Source of the DNA: Benincasa hispida
Lineage: Eukaryota > Streptophyta > Magnoliopsida > Cucurbitales > Cucurbitaceae
Length of the DNA stretch: 64,000 bases
Reading direction: 5' to 3'
NCBI RefSeq assembly: GCF_009727055.1
Contig: NC_052355.1
Coordinates: 5,077,840 to 5,141,839, forward strand
Shown: positions 1 through 10,332 of the stretch, piece after piece
How positions within the stretch are numbered: position 1 is the first letter of the stretch
Layout: each line of letters begins with the position of its first letter
Position numbers and translations under genes: made by a program
The notes under the pieces: generated by a model
What the model was told of the DNA's origin: nothing
What the model saw: the letters and a program-made list of their open reading frames with translations, nothing else
The model's database searches: none

Positions 1-436
1 CAAAAGGATGTGCCCATCGAATATCCAGCAAGTATGCGCCATCCAAAACAACCCCTTCAGCAAGACCTACAATCCTGGTTGGAGAAGCCATCCTAACTTC
101 GGTTGGGGAGGGAATCCTAACCAAGGGAGGCCAAACAACCATCAAAGTGGCAGTCGAGGGAATCCTTCTTTTCACCATAACTCGAATCAGGGGCAACCAA
201 GGCAATCGAATAATCAGTAACCCTCATCTTCAAACACCTCTGGAAGCTCATTGGAGACCTTGCTAAAACAGTATATGGACAAAAATGATGCAGTGATGCA
301 GGCGCAGGCATCTTCAATTCGAAAGTTAAAGATCCAAGTGGGCCCGCTTGCATCTGAGCTGAGAAACAGAACACCTGGTACGTTTCTCAGCAACTCTGAA
401 GCCCCAGGATCTAATGGAAAGGAGCAATGTCCCTAG
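1..436 (+). pseudogene. C-terminal end of an Athila-type Gag (partial, broken)
   Basis: The frame from position 8 contains NPFSKTYNPGWRSHPNFGWG, a signature I know from the C-terminal part of Gag in Athila-like elements; the minus-strand copy at 13582-13821 has nearly the same motif. A stop at 218-220 ends it, and 251-436 continues with the coiled-coil-like tail (LLKQYMDKNDAVMQAQASSI). Gag forms the particle that packages element RNA in the cytoplasm. The N-terminal gag domain is outside the window. The final stretch AATGTCCCTAGGACATTGGG is shared with 26.95 kb and 52.55 kb, where it follows a large gag deletion. Confidence 0.75.
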
Positions 437-929
437 GACATTGGGCAGGTAAGTTGGACCTACAAAGATGTGGATTGCACTAATTCAAGGAAACACATTT
501 TTCGGTCCATATCTCACATCTATGTTTAAATGCTTTCTTTAATTCCTGTCTTTATGAATTTATGAATTTTGTCATTTATTGCTTCGATTAATTTGTTCCG
601 TGATTTTATGAATTTAAGACTCATTAAATTTTTTCGCATTGATTTCTGTACTGTTTTAATTCCTTTTACTTTTTTGTATTTAATGCGTTATTCTTTGATT
701 GGTGAATGATTGAGAAATGAGAAGAAACTGATTACCGTAAGTAATAGCACTTGCGTTGATGAAGAAAAAATAATAATAAAATAAGAATAAAATAAGAATA
801 ATAAAGATAAAAATATAATAATATAATATAATATAAAATAAAACAATTAACATCTGGTATGCATGGCGATAATGACGCATCTTAAACCAACCAGATACGC
901 TTTGCATTCATCCAACTCAATTGCGTTGA
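437..929 (+). other. Untranslated spacer between gag and ORF2, AT-rich
   Basis: No coding frame is convincing. It contains an AATAA/AATAAAATAAG simple-sequence stretch at about 767-845. Equivalent spacers occur at 27.0-27.4 kb and 52.6-52.98 kb, so this is element sequence, not host DNA. Confidence 0.6.
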
Positions 930-1125
930 GCTAAGGGGTGTGTTGCGCGCGTGTGTCCTTTGCCCGTCCTTAGCAAAATGCACTATGTTGAGGCAGTGTT
1001 GTGCTGGTAGCAATACAGTGCACCCGATCCTCTAGAAATGTGTTTAGTTAAGGGGTGTGTTGCGGGGATGCACGCGTTGTTGCCCATCCTCTGCGAAGAT
1101 GCACTTGCGTTGGTGAGCATATTGC
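930..1125 (+). repeat. Diverged tandem repeat upstream of the ORF2 promoter
   Basis: About three imperfect units of roughly 55-65 bases share GGGGTGTGTTGCG, TTGCCCGTCCT and AAATGCACT blocks. The same block occurs at 27.37-27.53 kb and 52.98-53.19 kb, so it is a conserved part of the family A internal region. Its role is unknown. Confidence 0.65.
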
Positions 1126-1329
1126 GTTAATCTTTTCCTTGCGTCCATTTGAATAAAATATTAAAGATAATTCTTTTTGTAAAATTGAGAAGTCCAATTG
1201 TTTTGTATTCCAAAGAAATGATGAAGTCTGCACACGAAAGGACGTTTTTTTTTCTGAAATTCCATAAATGAGAGAAGTTCGAATGATGGGCCTTTTGAAT
1301 GTCTCGAGGCCTGCCACCGTGAAAATCGT

Positions 1330-1490
1330 GTTGGGCCCACTAAGGCCCAACCTATAAATAGGAACTTCCCCCATCTATGAACTCTTTACCTCTTTTTGCA
1401 ATCTGAAAAAACCCTAGCGCCATTGCATCCAGAGCTTTCTTCTTCCCTTAAACCCTAGCGACCTTTCCAGTGCCTTTCACCTTAGCATCC
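1330..1490 (+). promoter_or_regulatory. Internal promoter-like block in front of ORF2
   Basis: TTGGGCCC (1331-1338) and GGCCCAA (1344-1350) resemble site II (TCP-binding) motifs. They are followed at once by TATAAATA (1353-1360) and two telo-boxes AAACCCTAG (1409-1417 and 1450-1458), then the ORF2 start in good context at 1491 (CATCCATGGCC). Site II plus telo-box is a known combination in plant ribosomal and housekeeping promoters. The copy at 53.40-53.56 kb keeps site II, TATA and telo-box; the minus-strand copy at 12.8-12.94 kb keeps TATA and telo-boxes. That it drives transcription is inference. Confidence 0.6.
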
Positions 1491-4400
1491 ATGGCCGACC
1501 AAGCTTCCCAACCCTCTGCTTCACCCTCAACCCCTTCCACGGAACAAATCTCCATGCGAGAGGTAGCATTCCTTACTGCCAGTCACCGTCTTGCTGCCCA
1601 ACCCCACACTGTCCCCAGAATCACCAGTAGACCCCAGAGAAACCCTTTAGCCGCCAGGGCTCCTCAGTTCAAGAGGGGGCAAAGCATTGAAAGCACCTCA
1701 CTCCCTACTCCAGCCGTCTTAACTGAAATTGAAAGGAAGAGACGCGATGACAAGGAATTTTTTGGAAATATTCTGAGCAACTTGAAGGAAGGAGGAGGAT
1801 TGCCCGAGGCAAGGGTTGTAAACCAACCATTGTCTACGGAGGAGGTGACGGTGGTGGTAACTGAGGAAGTGGCGGTAGTAGAGGAAGTGGTAGTAACAGA
1901 GGAAGTGGTGGAAGAAGAGGCAAGAAGAAGCACTCTAGCTTTAGAAACTCTTAAGAAAACTATGCAAGTGGAATCCTATGAAGGACCCATTAGAGTTGCG
2001 TTGGAAGAGGTTGCGGCAGAGAAGCAACAAGAGGTTGAATAGAAGAAAAAGAAGAAAAAAGAGAAGAAGGAAAAGAGGCGGGAGAAGGTGAGCCATCCCA
2101 TCATCGCAAAGAGAAGAAGAATAAAGAAAAGAAGGAGGACGAAGAAGATGAAGAGGCCAAGTTAAGGAGGAAGAAAGAGAAGAAAGAAGGAAAAGAGCGC
2201 AGACGTGAGGAAAGGCACCTAAAGAAGGAAGAAGAAAAGAAGAAGAGGGCTGCAAGCCCAAAGAAGCATGGAGAATCAACCTCTATAAGGGAGGACAAGG
2301 GGGTAACAACGTAATTAATGGAGTTGGCGCAACCTGAAACAACACAAGTTGTTGCGGCCGATGAAGGCGAAGAAGGAGAAATTTCCTGCCGATGCGGCGT
2401 CACAGAGAGAATGCACTGTAAGGGTCTACTGTTGACCCTGTATTTTCAATCGACGCATTAGAAGAAAAGGAAATGGCGAGAAAGGAAGAGGAAGAGAGAC
2501 AAGAGAAAATGGAGCGGGTGAAACTCATCACCGCATAAGGTGATAGAAGAAGAAGACTGCATGATGAGGAAGTTTGCCACTATAACGAGATCTCAAGGCT
2601 TGAAGAAATAAGATGGATTGAAGAGAAACAATGCCTTTTGTTGACCTCTGAGCAGTTTGTGGAGGAGTTTGAAAGAGAAGTGAGAGAAGAGGAAGAAGAA
2701 GAAAAGAAAAAGAAGGCAGAAGAAGACAGGAGAATGAAAGAAGAGAAGGAGAGTAAGCGTGAATCCAACAGGCAGTGCTTAATTAAGAAGAAGGGCAAGG
2801 AACTTGCCGAGCAAGAGAATGAGGAACAATGCAAAGAACGGGAAAGAAAACAAAGGCAACAAGATTGCCTTGCGTTGGCCAAAGGAAAGGGAAAAGCGAT
2901 CGTAGAAAGCAGCAAGCCCGTGTTGGCAAAGGCGCGTCCATCAGAAAGAAAGAAAATGATGACTTGGTTAATGGAGATAGGCATTTACCCTATGCCAACG
3001 CCACTACCTAACCTCATTACGAGCGTGATCGTGGAGCATGGCTGGGACACATTTTGCCAGTGCCCAACCATTGTTGTTCCAAAGGTAGTGCGTGACTTTT
3101 ACCATGGATGGCTACATGGCACCAAGGATGTGGTGACCATAAAAGGGGAAGTGGTGCCTTTCAGCGCAAGGGATATCAACAAACTATACCGAATGAAGGA
3201 TAACCTGGACACATTGGGCAACAAAATCATTAATGATCCCACGGAACAACAGTTGGAAGATGTGCTGCGAGTATTAATGCAACCGGGCACGAAGTGGTCG
3301 GTTTCTTTAAAAGGCATCAGACCCTGGCATCCAAGACCCTGCTTCCGAAGGCAAGGCTTTGGGTTTATTTGGTTAAAAAGCGGTTAATCCCAACTTCCCA
3401 TGACAAGATCATTTCAAGGGATCGAGTTATGGCTGCATATTGCATTGCGCGCGGCATTCCAGTCGATGTGGGCTGGTTGATCGCAAGTCAAATTCGAGGC
3501 TTTGTGGGGCACATTAGAGGACGATACTTCTTTCCATGGACAGTCTCAAGTCTGTGCCTGTCAGTGGGTGTAGGCATTGAGGAAGAACCAATGTAAGAAG
3601 TGCACGACCTCATCAATATCAAAATCTTGAGGTTGCTCCTCAAAGACTCCCCGCATTGCCCAGAGTTACCTTTAAAGAGGCCCGTAATCGATCTCAATGC
3701 GCCGCAAGAACCTAGGCCAAAGAGACAGTGCAGAGATGATAAGGGAAAAGAAAAGGTCCAAGAATTACCATTGTAAGAAACTGAACGTTTGGACCCTTTA
3801 CCCTTAGTAATCCGCCCTCCAAGCCTTTCGAGCCCACACGCACAACTTTCTTCTCCACTCCATGAGCATTTTACTAACCTTCTCCTCACTCCAAATTCTC
3901 CAACCGCATACCCACCAATTTACTCACCTGTAGCTTCATCATCGCAACATTCCATTCCACCGCCGCATATTGATGACCCACACGATTTGGGTGAAGGCAT
4001 CTCTGCGCAACCCCAAAACGATGCTGGTGAGACATCGCAGGCACAAACTTCCATCCCCTCCTTGGCTACAGAGTTAGCTGAAATGTGGTCCCTCTTCTCC
4101 TAACAACAACAGCTCTTCGCTCAACAACAAGCCTTCTTCAACCAGAGGTTTGATGTGGTAATGGAGCAAATCGACAATATACAGCGCAGTGCTGCTACGT
4201 CAAGGGAGGCGTTGATCAATATTCAGCGCAATATTTATAAAGTCCATCGCCACCAAAGACAGATTGCAGAATGTAACCATGAGTACTTTAATTTTCTCAC
4301 CGCCTATCTTCATGGTCNGGTCCCTCTTCTCCTAACAACAACAACTCTTCGCTCAACAACAAGCCTTCTTCAACTAGAGGTTTGATGTGGTAATGGAGCA

Positions 4401-4710
4401 AATCGACAATATACAGCGCAGTGCTGCTACGTCAAGGGAGGTGTTGATCAATATTCAGCACAATATTTATAAAGTCCATCGCCACCAAAGACAGATTGTG
4501 GAGCGTAACCATGAATACTTTAATTTTCTCACAACTTATCTTCATGGTCCCATGATGCCTCCGCATCTCAAACAACAATTGAATTTTGAAGAAGCTCCTT
4601 TAGTACCACCTCAAAATCCTCCTCCAGATCACTCCTGCTCCTCAACAATAATCTTTACATTTTTTGCGGCCATTCTATTTTTTATTCAATTTATTATTTT
4701 TCCAAGTTAA
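1491..4710 (+). pseudogene. ORF2: coiled-coil protein with a 'putative plant transposon protein'-like domain (broken)
   Basis: The start at 1491 matches the ATG position in the copy at 53563. Segments in order: Ser/Pro/Thr-rich head; a very long Glu/Lys/Arg coiled coil (about 2040-2900); a folded domain (about 2940-3690) with IKGEVVPFSARDINKLY and IRGRYFFPWTVSSLCLSVGV; then a Pro-rich linker, Gln runs and a short coiled coil. The folded domain resembles the family annotated as 'putative plant transposon protein' (Pfam Transposase_32, from memory); its biochemical role is unknown. A stop at 2040-2042, frameshifts near 2050-2640 and 3320, and stops at 3594 and 3774 break it. It sits where Athila elements carry an env-like gene. 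Confidence 0.65.
4087..4550 (+). repeat. 232-base tandem duplication with one N at the joint
   Basis: The segment starting GGTCCCTCTTCTCC at 4087 is repeated from 4319 with few differences, and the lone ambiguous base at 4318 is exactly at the boundary. It duplicates the Gln-rich and coiled-coil end of ORF2. The copies at 10.3 kb and 56.1 kb have one unit, so this is either a private duplication or an assembly joint. Confidence 0.85.
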
Positions 4711-5098
4711 TAATGTTCTTTGATTCTTTGTACATGCACAATTTTTGTATTGCGTTAATTTTTAATTCTTCGTATACTTTGTTAATATTCAATACAACTG
4801 AGTAGCCATTCTCTTCTTTTTGCCTGTGCCTTTTTCTTTATCATCCTTTGTCAGTATTTTCGATGTTCTTGATCTTTTACTTTTGCGTTATTCATTGCGC
4901 TGCCATGATGTATAATATGTTTATACTTAGAAATATTTCCCATACTTTGTAAATTCTGACTAACACTTAGTTAATTCGTAGCTTAGCAGTACTTTACCTT
5001 TTATCTCTCAAAGTTCTGCTCAAACCTTCTTTGTGAAATTTTTTCTAAGTGTTTGTCTAGTCTATCCAAACAACGCAATGAGGACCTTGCGCATCTCT

Positions 5099-5112
5099 GA
5101 ATTTGGGGGTGG
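5099..5112 (+). other. Upstream polypurine-tract-like duplicate
   Basis: GAATTTGGGGGTGG lies about 720 bases before the LTR-proximal tract and has the same core. Both are preceded by a GAGGAC block and an AT-rich stretch ending in ATCT. Equivalents are at 8119-8131, 27973-27985 and 57053-57065. A second priming site for plus-strand DNA is the natural guess; unproven. Confidence 0.5.
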
Positions 5113-5819
5113 GGAAGGTCTGAGCAGATGAGATCAAGAATATGCGGTCATTAAGAAAATGCGTTCATTTTCCATATATATATATATATATATTCAATAA
5201 ATTTCCATACAAAACTCCACTCTCAGCGCAAGGGAAATCTTCAAAAACATTCCCAACCTGATAAGAGTTAGTTGTGAAAAGAACCTGCTCATAGTTGGAT
5301 GTTCGCATGACACCCGTGGGAACAAACCAAAACGAAGGTGGGTTTCCAAGAACAACGCAAAATGAAAAGAGAAAAAAAATGCAAAAGAAAAAAATAAATG
5401 CAAGAGACAACTCCTCTGAAATTCATGAGTTAAAAGTTGAAATTGGCACACAACCTAGTTGGATGTTCACATGACATCCGTGGGAACAAGCAAAAACGAA
5501 GAGTGTAACCATGACCAACAGTCTCTAATAAATGACGTAAAGTTTGACCACCACATATAGATGCATCAAGTGGTTTTGCCAAAGAAGGGGTAAACATTCT
5601 TTTTATAAAAACTAGAAAAGCATTTTTGAGCAAAAATTTGTTATATAGAAGAATAAAGTAGGGATTTGTTAGGAATTAACAAGGATAGAAGGAAATTGTG
5701 TTGTTAAGTAATGTGCCTAAGTGGACCATTCAGAGCAACCAATCAACGCAAAAATTTAGGACAGGAACTGAGCATTTTTGCCTCAGTAGAAGATATGCTT
5801 GAGGACAAGCATATATCTA

Positions 5820-5830
5820 AATTTGGGGGG
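5820..5830 (+). other. Polypurine tract (plus-strand primer site)
   Basis: AATTTGGGGGG immediately precedes the LTR start at 5831, as in the other family A copies (28676-28687, 57728-57739). Confidence 0.75.
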
Positions 5831-7587
5831 TGGGATAACTTGTAGAAATATAAGTTATTTATACTGCCTTATTCAGATATTGCGGCCAAAAGTTACGTCA
5901 ATTGTATGAAAATTAGCTAAGAAATACAATAATTATAAATCATCGCAAATACACCCACTAAGACCATTAAGATGTTAGAAAAGGATATTTCAAGTCTGTT
6001 TTGCAGGAAACTAAGTCACCGTATGTACTCATGGCTCGAGAGAGAAAGATTAACGCATCTACGTCACATTGCGCCCATCATTCAGGAATGAAGAGATGAT
6101 CAACGCACTGACGACACAATGCGATAGTCGATCCAGAGCTGAACTTCAACTGCATAGGTAATAAAAACAACACCGCATGAGATCGCACGATCGAAGATGG
6201 AAATGAGCAGTGCAATCAAGGAGGATTGTGACACGTGTACAACTAACAGTTGTTCATATTCGACGAACTGATTGCATAACAGAAGGAATATTTATTCCAC
6301 CATTTTCGGACTTTCCATAACAATAAAGTGGGGACCACAAATCAGAGAGTCAAAGCCTGCAGCCTATAAAAACCCTTAAAGAATTCACTGAAAGATATAT
6401 TTGATACGGGGTTATTGTTACAAGGCTATTGAGAGAGAGCTAATCTGAGTGCTGATTGGAAGAAATCCAGGAAGACAAGAGACAAAGCCGAGAGGTGAGT
6501 CTCAGTGCGATCCTGCCAAATCCCCATCGAGAAGCTCTATACTTAAATCCCTTCTACCGGTTGAGCAAGCCTGAGAGGGAAGCTCATCCTTCCATTCACT
6601 CCATCAACGCCGGCAAGCGATTCTCCATTCCAGATATGTGCCTAGACATTGGTGCTTATTTGTATTTGTTTCTAACTCTCATTCATCAATTGTATTTCAT
6701 CTTCTTAATCTCTTCATTCAGAACCATGTATTAGACGCTAAATAGTATTATTGAATGTCTCAATCTTTTCTATTTACACTTCTCTATCTATTTCCGCTCC
6801 TCCATAAATCATTTTCTCCATGATTTTTTCTTAATCCCTTGATGATTAATATGAATTAAACAAGTAACTTAATCTGCGCTAAAGAAATAAAGATGTTTAG
6901 CTAAAGCATGGTAGACGATATCTTCACCTGTGAGAGTAGAAGTGAAGATGCCATTCTGATCTATCGAGAGAAGGTTAGAAGAATGCGTTAACTAAAGCAA
7001 GAAGTACTTCCAGAGATGGAAGCAACCTTGCGTTCATTACGTTTGTCTCTGTTTCACCACAGAGATGTGGGAACGCGGCCGATCACCGAGAGGTGTACCC
7101 CAAGGGAAAAACGGAACCGTGCTTATGCCTTTAACGCAATTAAGGAACTTGCGATGTTTGTACTAATTATCTTTTCTCTTTCTGTTTCACACATAAGACT
7201 TGCCACCGCATAACACGATCTTTGTATAATCTTCACAATCAGTCTCACCCTCAGTATCTTGTATCATAAAACCTGTATCTTGTATCATCATAGCTTAGGT
7301 TTATTTTACCGCAATTTACTTTATTACTACATTTTTATCGCAATTTACTTTATTACCGCATTATTAAATTGAAAAACCCCTGGTCGCATGTATCACAAAT
7401 ATAACTCAATTAACCTAAAACAATCCCTGTGTTCAACCTTGGATCACACCGAGAAACTTGCGGTGAAATTATACTTGGTTTCAACGCAAGGAAACTTGTG
7501 ACAATGCACAACATACTACAAGAACATTCATTAATAACGCATATCTAGAAGTAGTATCGCATATCATTGCATAAAATTTGCGTTACA
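5831..7587 (+). repeat. LTR, family A (copy A1)
   Basis: It begins TGGGATAACTTG after the polypurine tract and aligns along its length with the LTRs at 24.8, 28.7, 50.4 and 57.7 kb. A TATA box (TATAAAAA, 6365-6372) sits about 535 bases in, as in its relatives. The end at CGTTACA is followed by AGTTTATGGC, the spacer and first bases of the primer-binding site in relatives, but the match then stops. The 3' border is therefore uncertain by about 50 bases, and no target duplication could be assigned. Confidence 0.8.
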
Positions 7588-8624
7588 AGTTTATGGCATG
7601 GACATGTAGCTTAGATTAAAATTATGTCATCAACGATCAAGGTGAACGATTGCGGAGGCACTTCACGAAGATGCAACTACTTTATTCCGTCACCGCAATC
7701 CAAAGGAGGCAGATCGCCGCAAAGCAGGATGTGTCAACAAACAATGCAGGCGACAGTGCAAATTTGCGGGTTGTATTCTTCCTTGACTTTATTCCAAATT
7801 CTTCACTATCGCATCGCATTTTAATTTTGAAAATTTTATCACCGCATCCTCTTTTGGTTACCACAATCATTTAACTTTGATAAATTTAGTAAGTCGTCGC
7901 ATGCTTTCTCTTTGCCAAGTGATTTCAATGATGAAACGCATGCTTCTATATTTTCATGTACAATAGAGTAAACTTAATTTTAGGACAGTCATCTCATGAA
8001 ATATTTCTAAAAGTTAGTGGTCTGCTAGTTTTCTTTCAAACTGACCCTTTACCAAACTTCCTAATAACATCGCATGACTTTTTTCAATATTTTGGCAATG
8101 AGGACATTGCCACATTTTAAATTTGGGGGTGAGGTATTTATTTTCGACCTTGCTATTTTGAGCTCTACAAAAAAAAAATCATCATATGTTGCTCGACGCA
8201 TAAATAAATGACCGCAACTCCGCTGCCAAGTAGGTATGAGTTTAGTCTAAGAAAGAGCGCATTGCTCGTAGTTGGATGTCCGCATGACACACGTGGGGGC
8301 AAGCCAAAACAAAGGCAAGGCACTTGGATCAGCGCAAGTTCAGAGAAAAATAATGTAAAAAATATGGAAGGATAAAAATCAGTTAACACCCCAGTGAAAA
8401 AGTCTTTTTGAAATAAATCATGTGATGTCCGGGAATCTAGTAAAGTCATTTTGAAGGTTAAACTTGCAGTCCCTAGGTCTTAGAAATAAGAGACTTGAAT
8501 AAGAATTAAGGAAATTTTGGTGTATAGGATGCGAATGAAGTATCCTTGAGAAATCTAGGAAAAGAGATTGCAGTCGACTTTCTAAAGAAAAAATTTAGCT
8601 TATGCTTGAGGATAAGCATTGTTT
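7588..8624 (+). mobile_element. 3' internal remnant of a family B Athila-like element
   Basis: No complete gene. The first 200 bases have a short open frame that could be the coiled-coil end of an ORF2-like gene (KMQLLYSVTAIQRRQIAAKQ); this is weak. A polypurine-like duplicate is at 8119-8131 and one copy of the GTAGTTGGATGTCCGCATGA motif at 8268-8317. The element is cut on its left by the A1 region; its 5' LTR, gag and pol are absent. Confidence 0.6.
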
Positions 8625-8637
8625 AAATTTGGGGGTG
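8625..8637 (+). other. Polypurine tract of the family B element
   Basis: AAATTTGGGGGTG directly precedes the LTR start TGATAACGGG at 8638, after the conserved GCTTGAGGATAAGCAT block. Confidence 0.8.
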
Positions 8638-10332
8638 TGATAACGGGCCGAAATGCACGTTATTACAGTACTAAGTTATTAAACAATGCAGGTTTGCGTT
8701 GATAAAATATATAAGATTGCGTCCAAAAAGCATTAAGTTTATAACATTGCGGTCGCATGCATTCATCGCATAAAAACAGTTAACTATTGTATTTTTGTGC
8801 AGTATATACATTGACGCAAAGCGTAAAATGCGATCACAAGAAAGCAACGGTCGAGNNNNNNNNNNAAAGCAACGGTCGAGCGCAGCGTTACCACAAGGCT
8901 TTGTGGTGATTTGTGCTGGAAAATATCTGCTCAGAAGGATTTTTGCATAGAGTCGTCACAACTTGGTGGGCGCATCTGGGTGAAAAGCATAATAAATCAC
9001 GAGGGGACAGAAAATTGGTGACTGTAGAGTCCGAATTAAGTTGACTAGCTGCTAACGAACTACTGTAGCAAGTACACTCAACTTTTTGGTGACAAATATT
9101 CGGTGCATCAGACAAAGAATTAATGTCATCCCATCAATGAAATCATAAGAGAGAAGGCGCCTTTCACCCCAAAGCTCTATAAATACCGAAGGCAACCTTC
9201 AGTAAAGAAGTTCGGACAGTTAAGAGAATTTTCCCTTAGATAGAATAGCCTTGTTCTTAGATTTTCTTTTATTTAAGGCAGAAGCAAGAGAAGCGAGATT
9301 GTGCCAAGAGATTGTTTCGGTGAACTTGGAAGAGTGCCGGAAGCATTGAGATCAGAGAGAGGGCCAGCTCCTGCGGAAGTAGGAATATCTTTTGAATAGA
9401 ATAGAGTTGACAGTGTAAAAGCATTGGGAAGTAAGGGATTGCTTCCAGGCTCTCTATCCTTATCTTCCATTGTCATTTTGTACTTAAACTTATCTATAGA
9501 AATGGAATTTACTTCTTTATATTTGTTCACTCTCTGTTTATTACGCATGAGTAGTTAAATCTATCGAATGGGTTGAGAAGCACTTAGCTAGCATAACTGG
9601 GGATCTTCATTCTATGCGATTATCTGGTATTATGTATGCATCATTTGTCCATTAGAGATAATCGGGAGGGTAGTCTAAGGGCAGAATCTAGGCTTGGAAA
9701 AGTAAGGTTAGAATCTAGGCTCGGGAGAGTCAGATTAGAATGCATAATCAAGAGATAGGAGCTTAGAGATAATCTCTGTTTGCCAACATGCACCCTAGAG
9801 ATTGGTTATGACATTATGTGGTCACCTTATTTTTGTGTGTGTCATTTGTCATCGCATAAATAAGAATAGAGGCTTATGTGTAAGTCCTATAGACTCATCA
9901 CATATATCGCATGCATTCTAGTACTAGAAGACGTAGCATATGCGTTGAGAGATGACTTACTATTGTATGTGTGTTGCATGATCGCATAACATGAACGCAT
10001 CCTAGGAAGTGTTAGTTGAACCCCTTCTCAACTTGTTCCCCACATATTCATCGCATCTTTCGTATTATCAACTCTTTTCATAACTCCGCCGCATACATTT
10101 ATTTTATACCGCAAACAACAACCCAAAACAACTATTTGATTTATTGGTTACTGCAAAGTCTTCTTGAAAATTATCACCGCATACCATTTTCCTTAGTCCC
10201 TGAGTTCAGCCCTAGATTTGCCAGGAAACTCAGTAGGGTTTACACTTGGATTCTGCTGAGAAAACTTGTTGCTCAATGCATTTCCTTCACCGCATTTCAT
10301 TTCATAATTTCAACTCATAAAATAACGCATCA
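8638..10332 (+). repeat. LTR, family B (copy B1, 3' LTR)
   Basis: It starts TGATAACGGGCC after a polypurine tract and ends GCATCA. The ends and body match B2 (14808-16464) and B3 (36419-38956). TATA box TATAAATA at 9178-9185. The segment CCTGAGTTCAGCCCTAGATT near 10200 corresponds to the conserved block seen close to the 3' end of every Athila-like LTR here. Ten N's at 8856-8865 interrupt it. Confidence 0.85.
8856..8865. other. Ten-base N gap with overlapping flanks
   Basis: The 15 bases before the gap (8841-8855) are identical to the 15 after it (8866-8880), AAAGCAACGGTCGAG. Two contigs that overlap were probably placed end to end without merging. Confidence 0.9.

Larger units (their letters stand above)
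4711..5830 (+). other. 3' untranslated region of element L1
   Basis: No gene seen. It contains a first polypurine-like tract at 5099-5112, a TATATA run at 5174-5192, and two copies of a 48-base motif at about 5291-5340 and 5452-5505. It then runs into the true polypurine tract at 5820-5830. The same order occurs before the LTRs at 28.7 kb and 57.7 kb. Confidence 0.7.
1..7587 (+). mobile_element. Athila-like, pol-less LTR retrotransposon, 3' part (element L1)
   Basis: Seen in order: end of gag, a 1 kb untranslated stretch, a promoter-like block, ORF2, a long 3' UTR, a polypurine tract and one LTR. The 5' LTR and most of gag lie left of the window. The same order recurs on the minus strand at 10.3-17.9 kb and on the plus strand at 50.4-59.0 kb, so this is a real family layout. 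No protease, reverse transcriptase or integrase is present, although Athila elements normally carry pol right after gag. It would need another element's enzymes to move. The aspartate-tRNA type primer site seen in sister copies supports the Athila/Tat assignment. Confidence 0.8.

Noticed and set aside
1664..2403. Ser/Leu/Phe-rich minus-strand frames (also near 54115-54845 and 2580-2984)
   Set aside because: They are the antisense of the Glu/Lys-rich coiled coil of ORF2; low-complexity shadow frames.
5174..5192. TATATA run as a promoter
   Set aside because: Simple AT microsatellite in a 3' UTR; the equivalents at 28044 and 57130 differ.
7640..7644. AGGTG as the left target duplication partner of AGGTG after LTR B1 (10333-10337)
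   Set aside because: Five bases can match by chance and no 5' LTR of the B element lies beside it.
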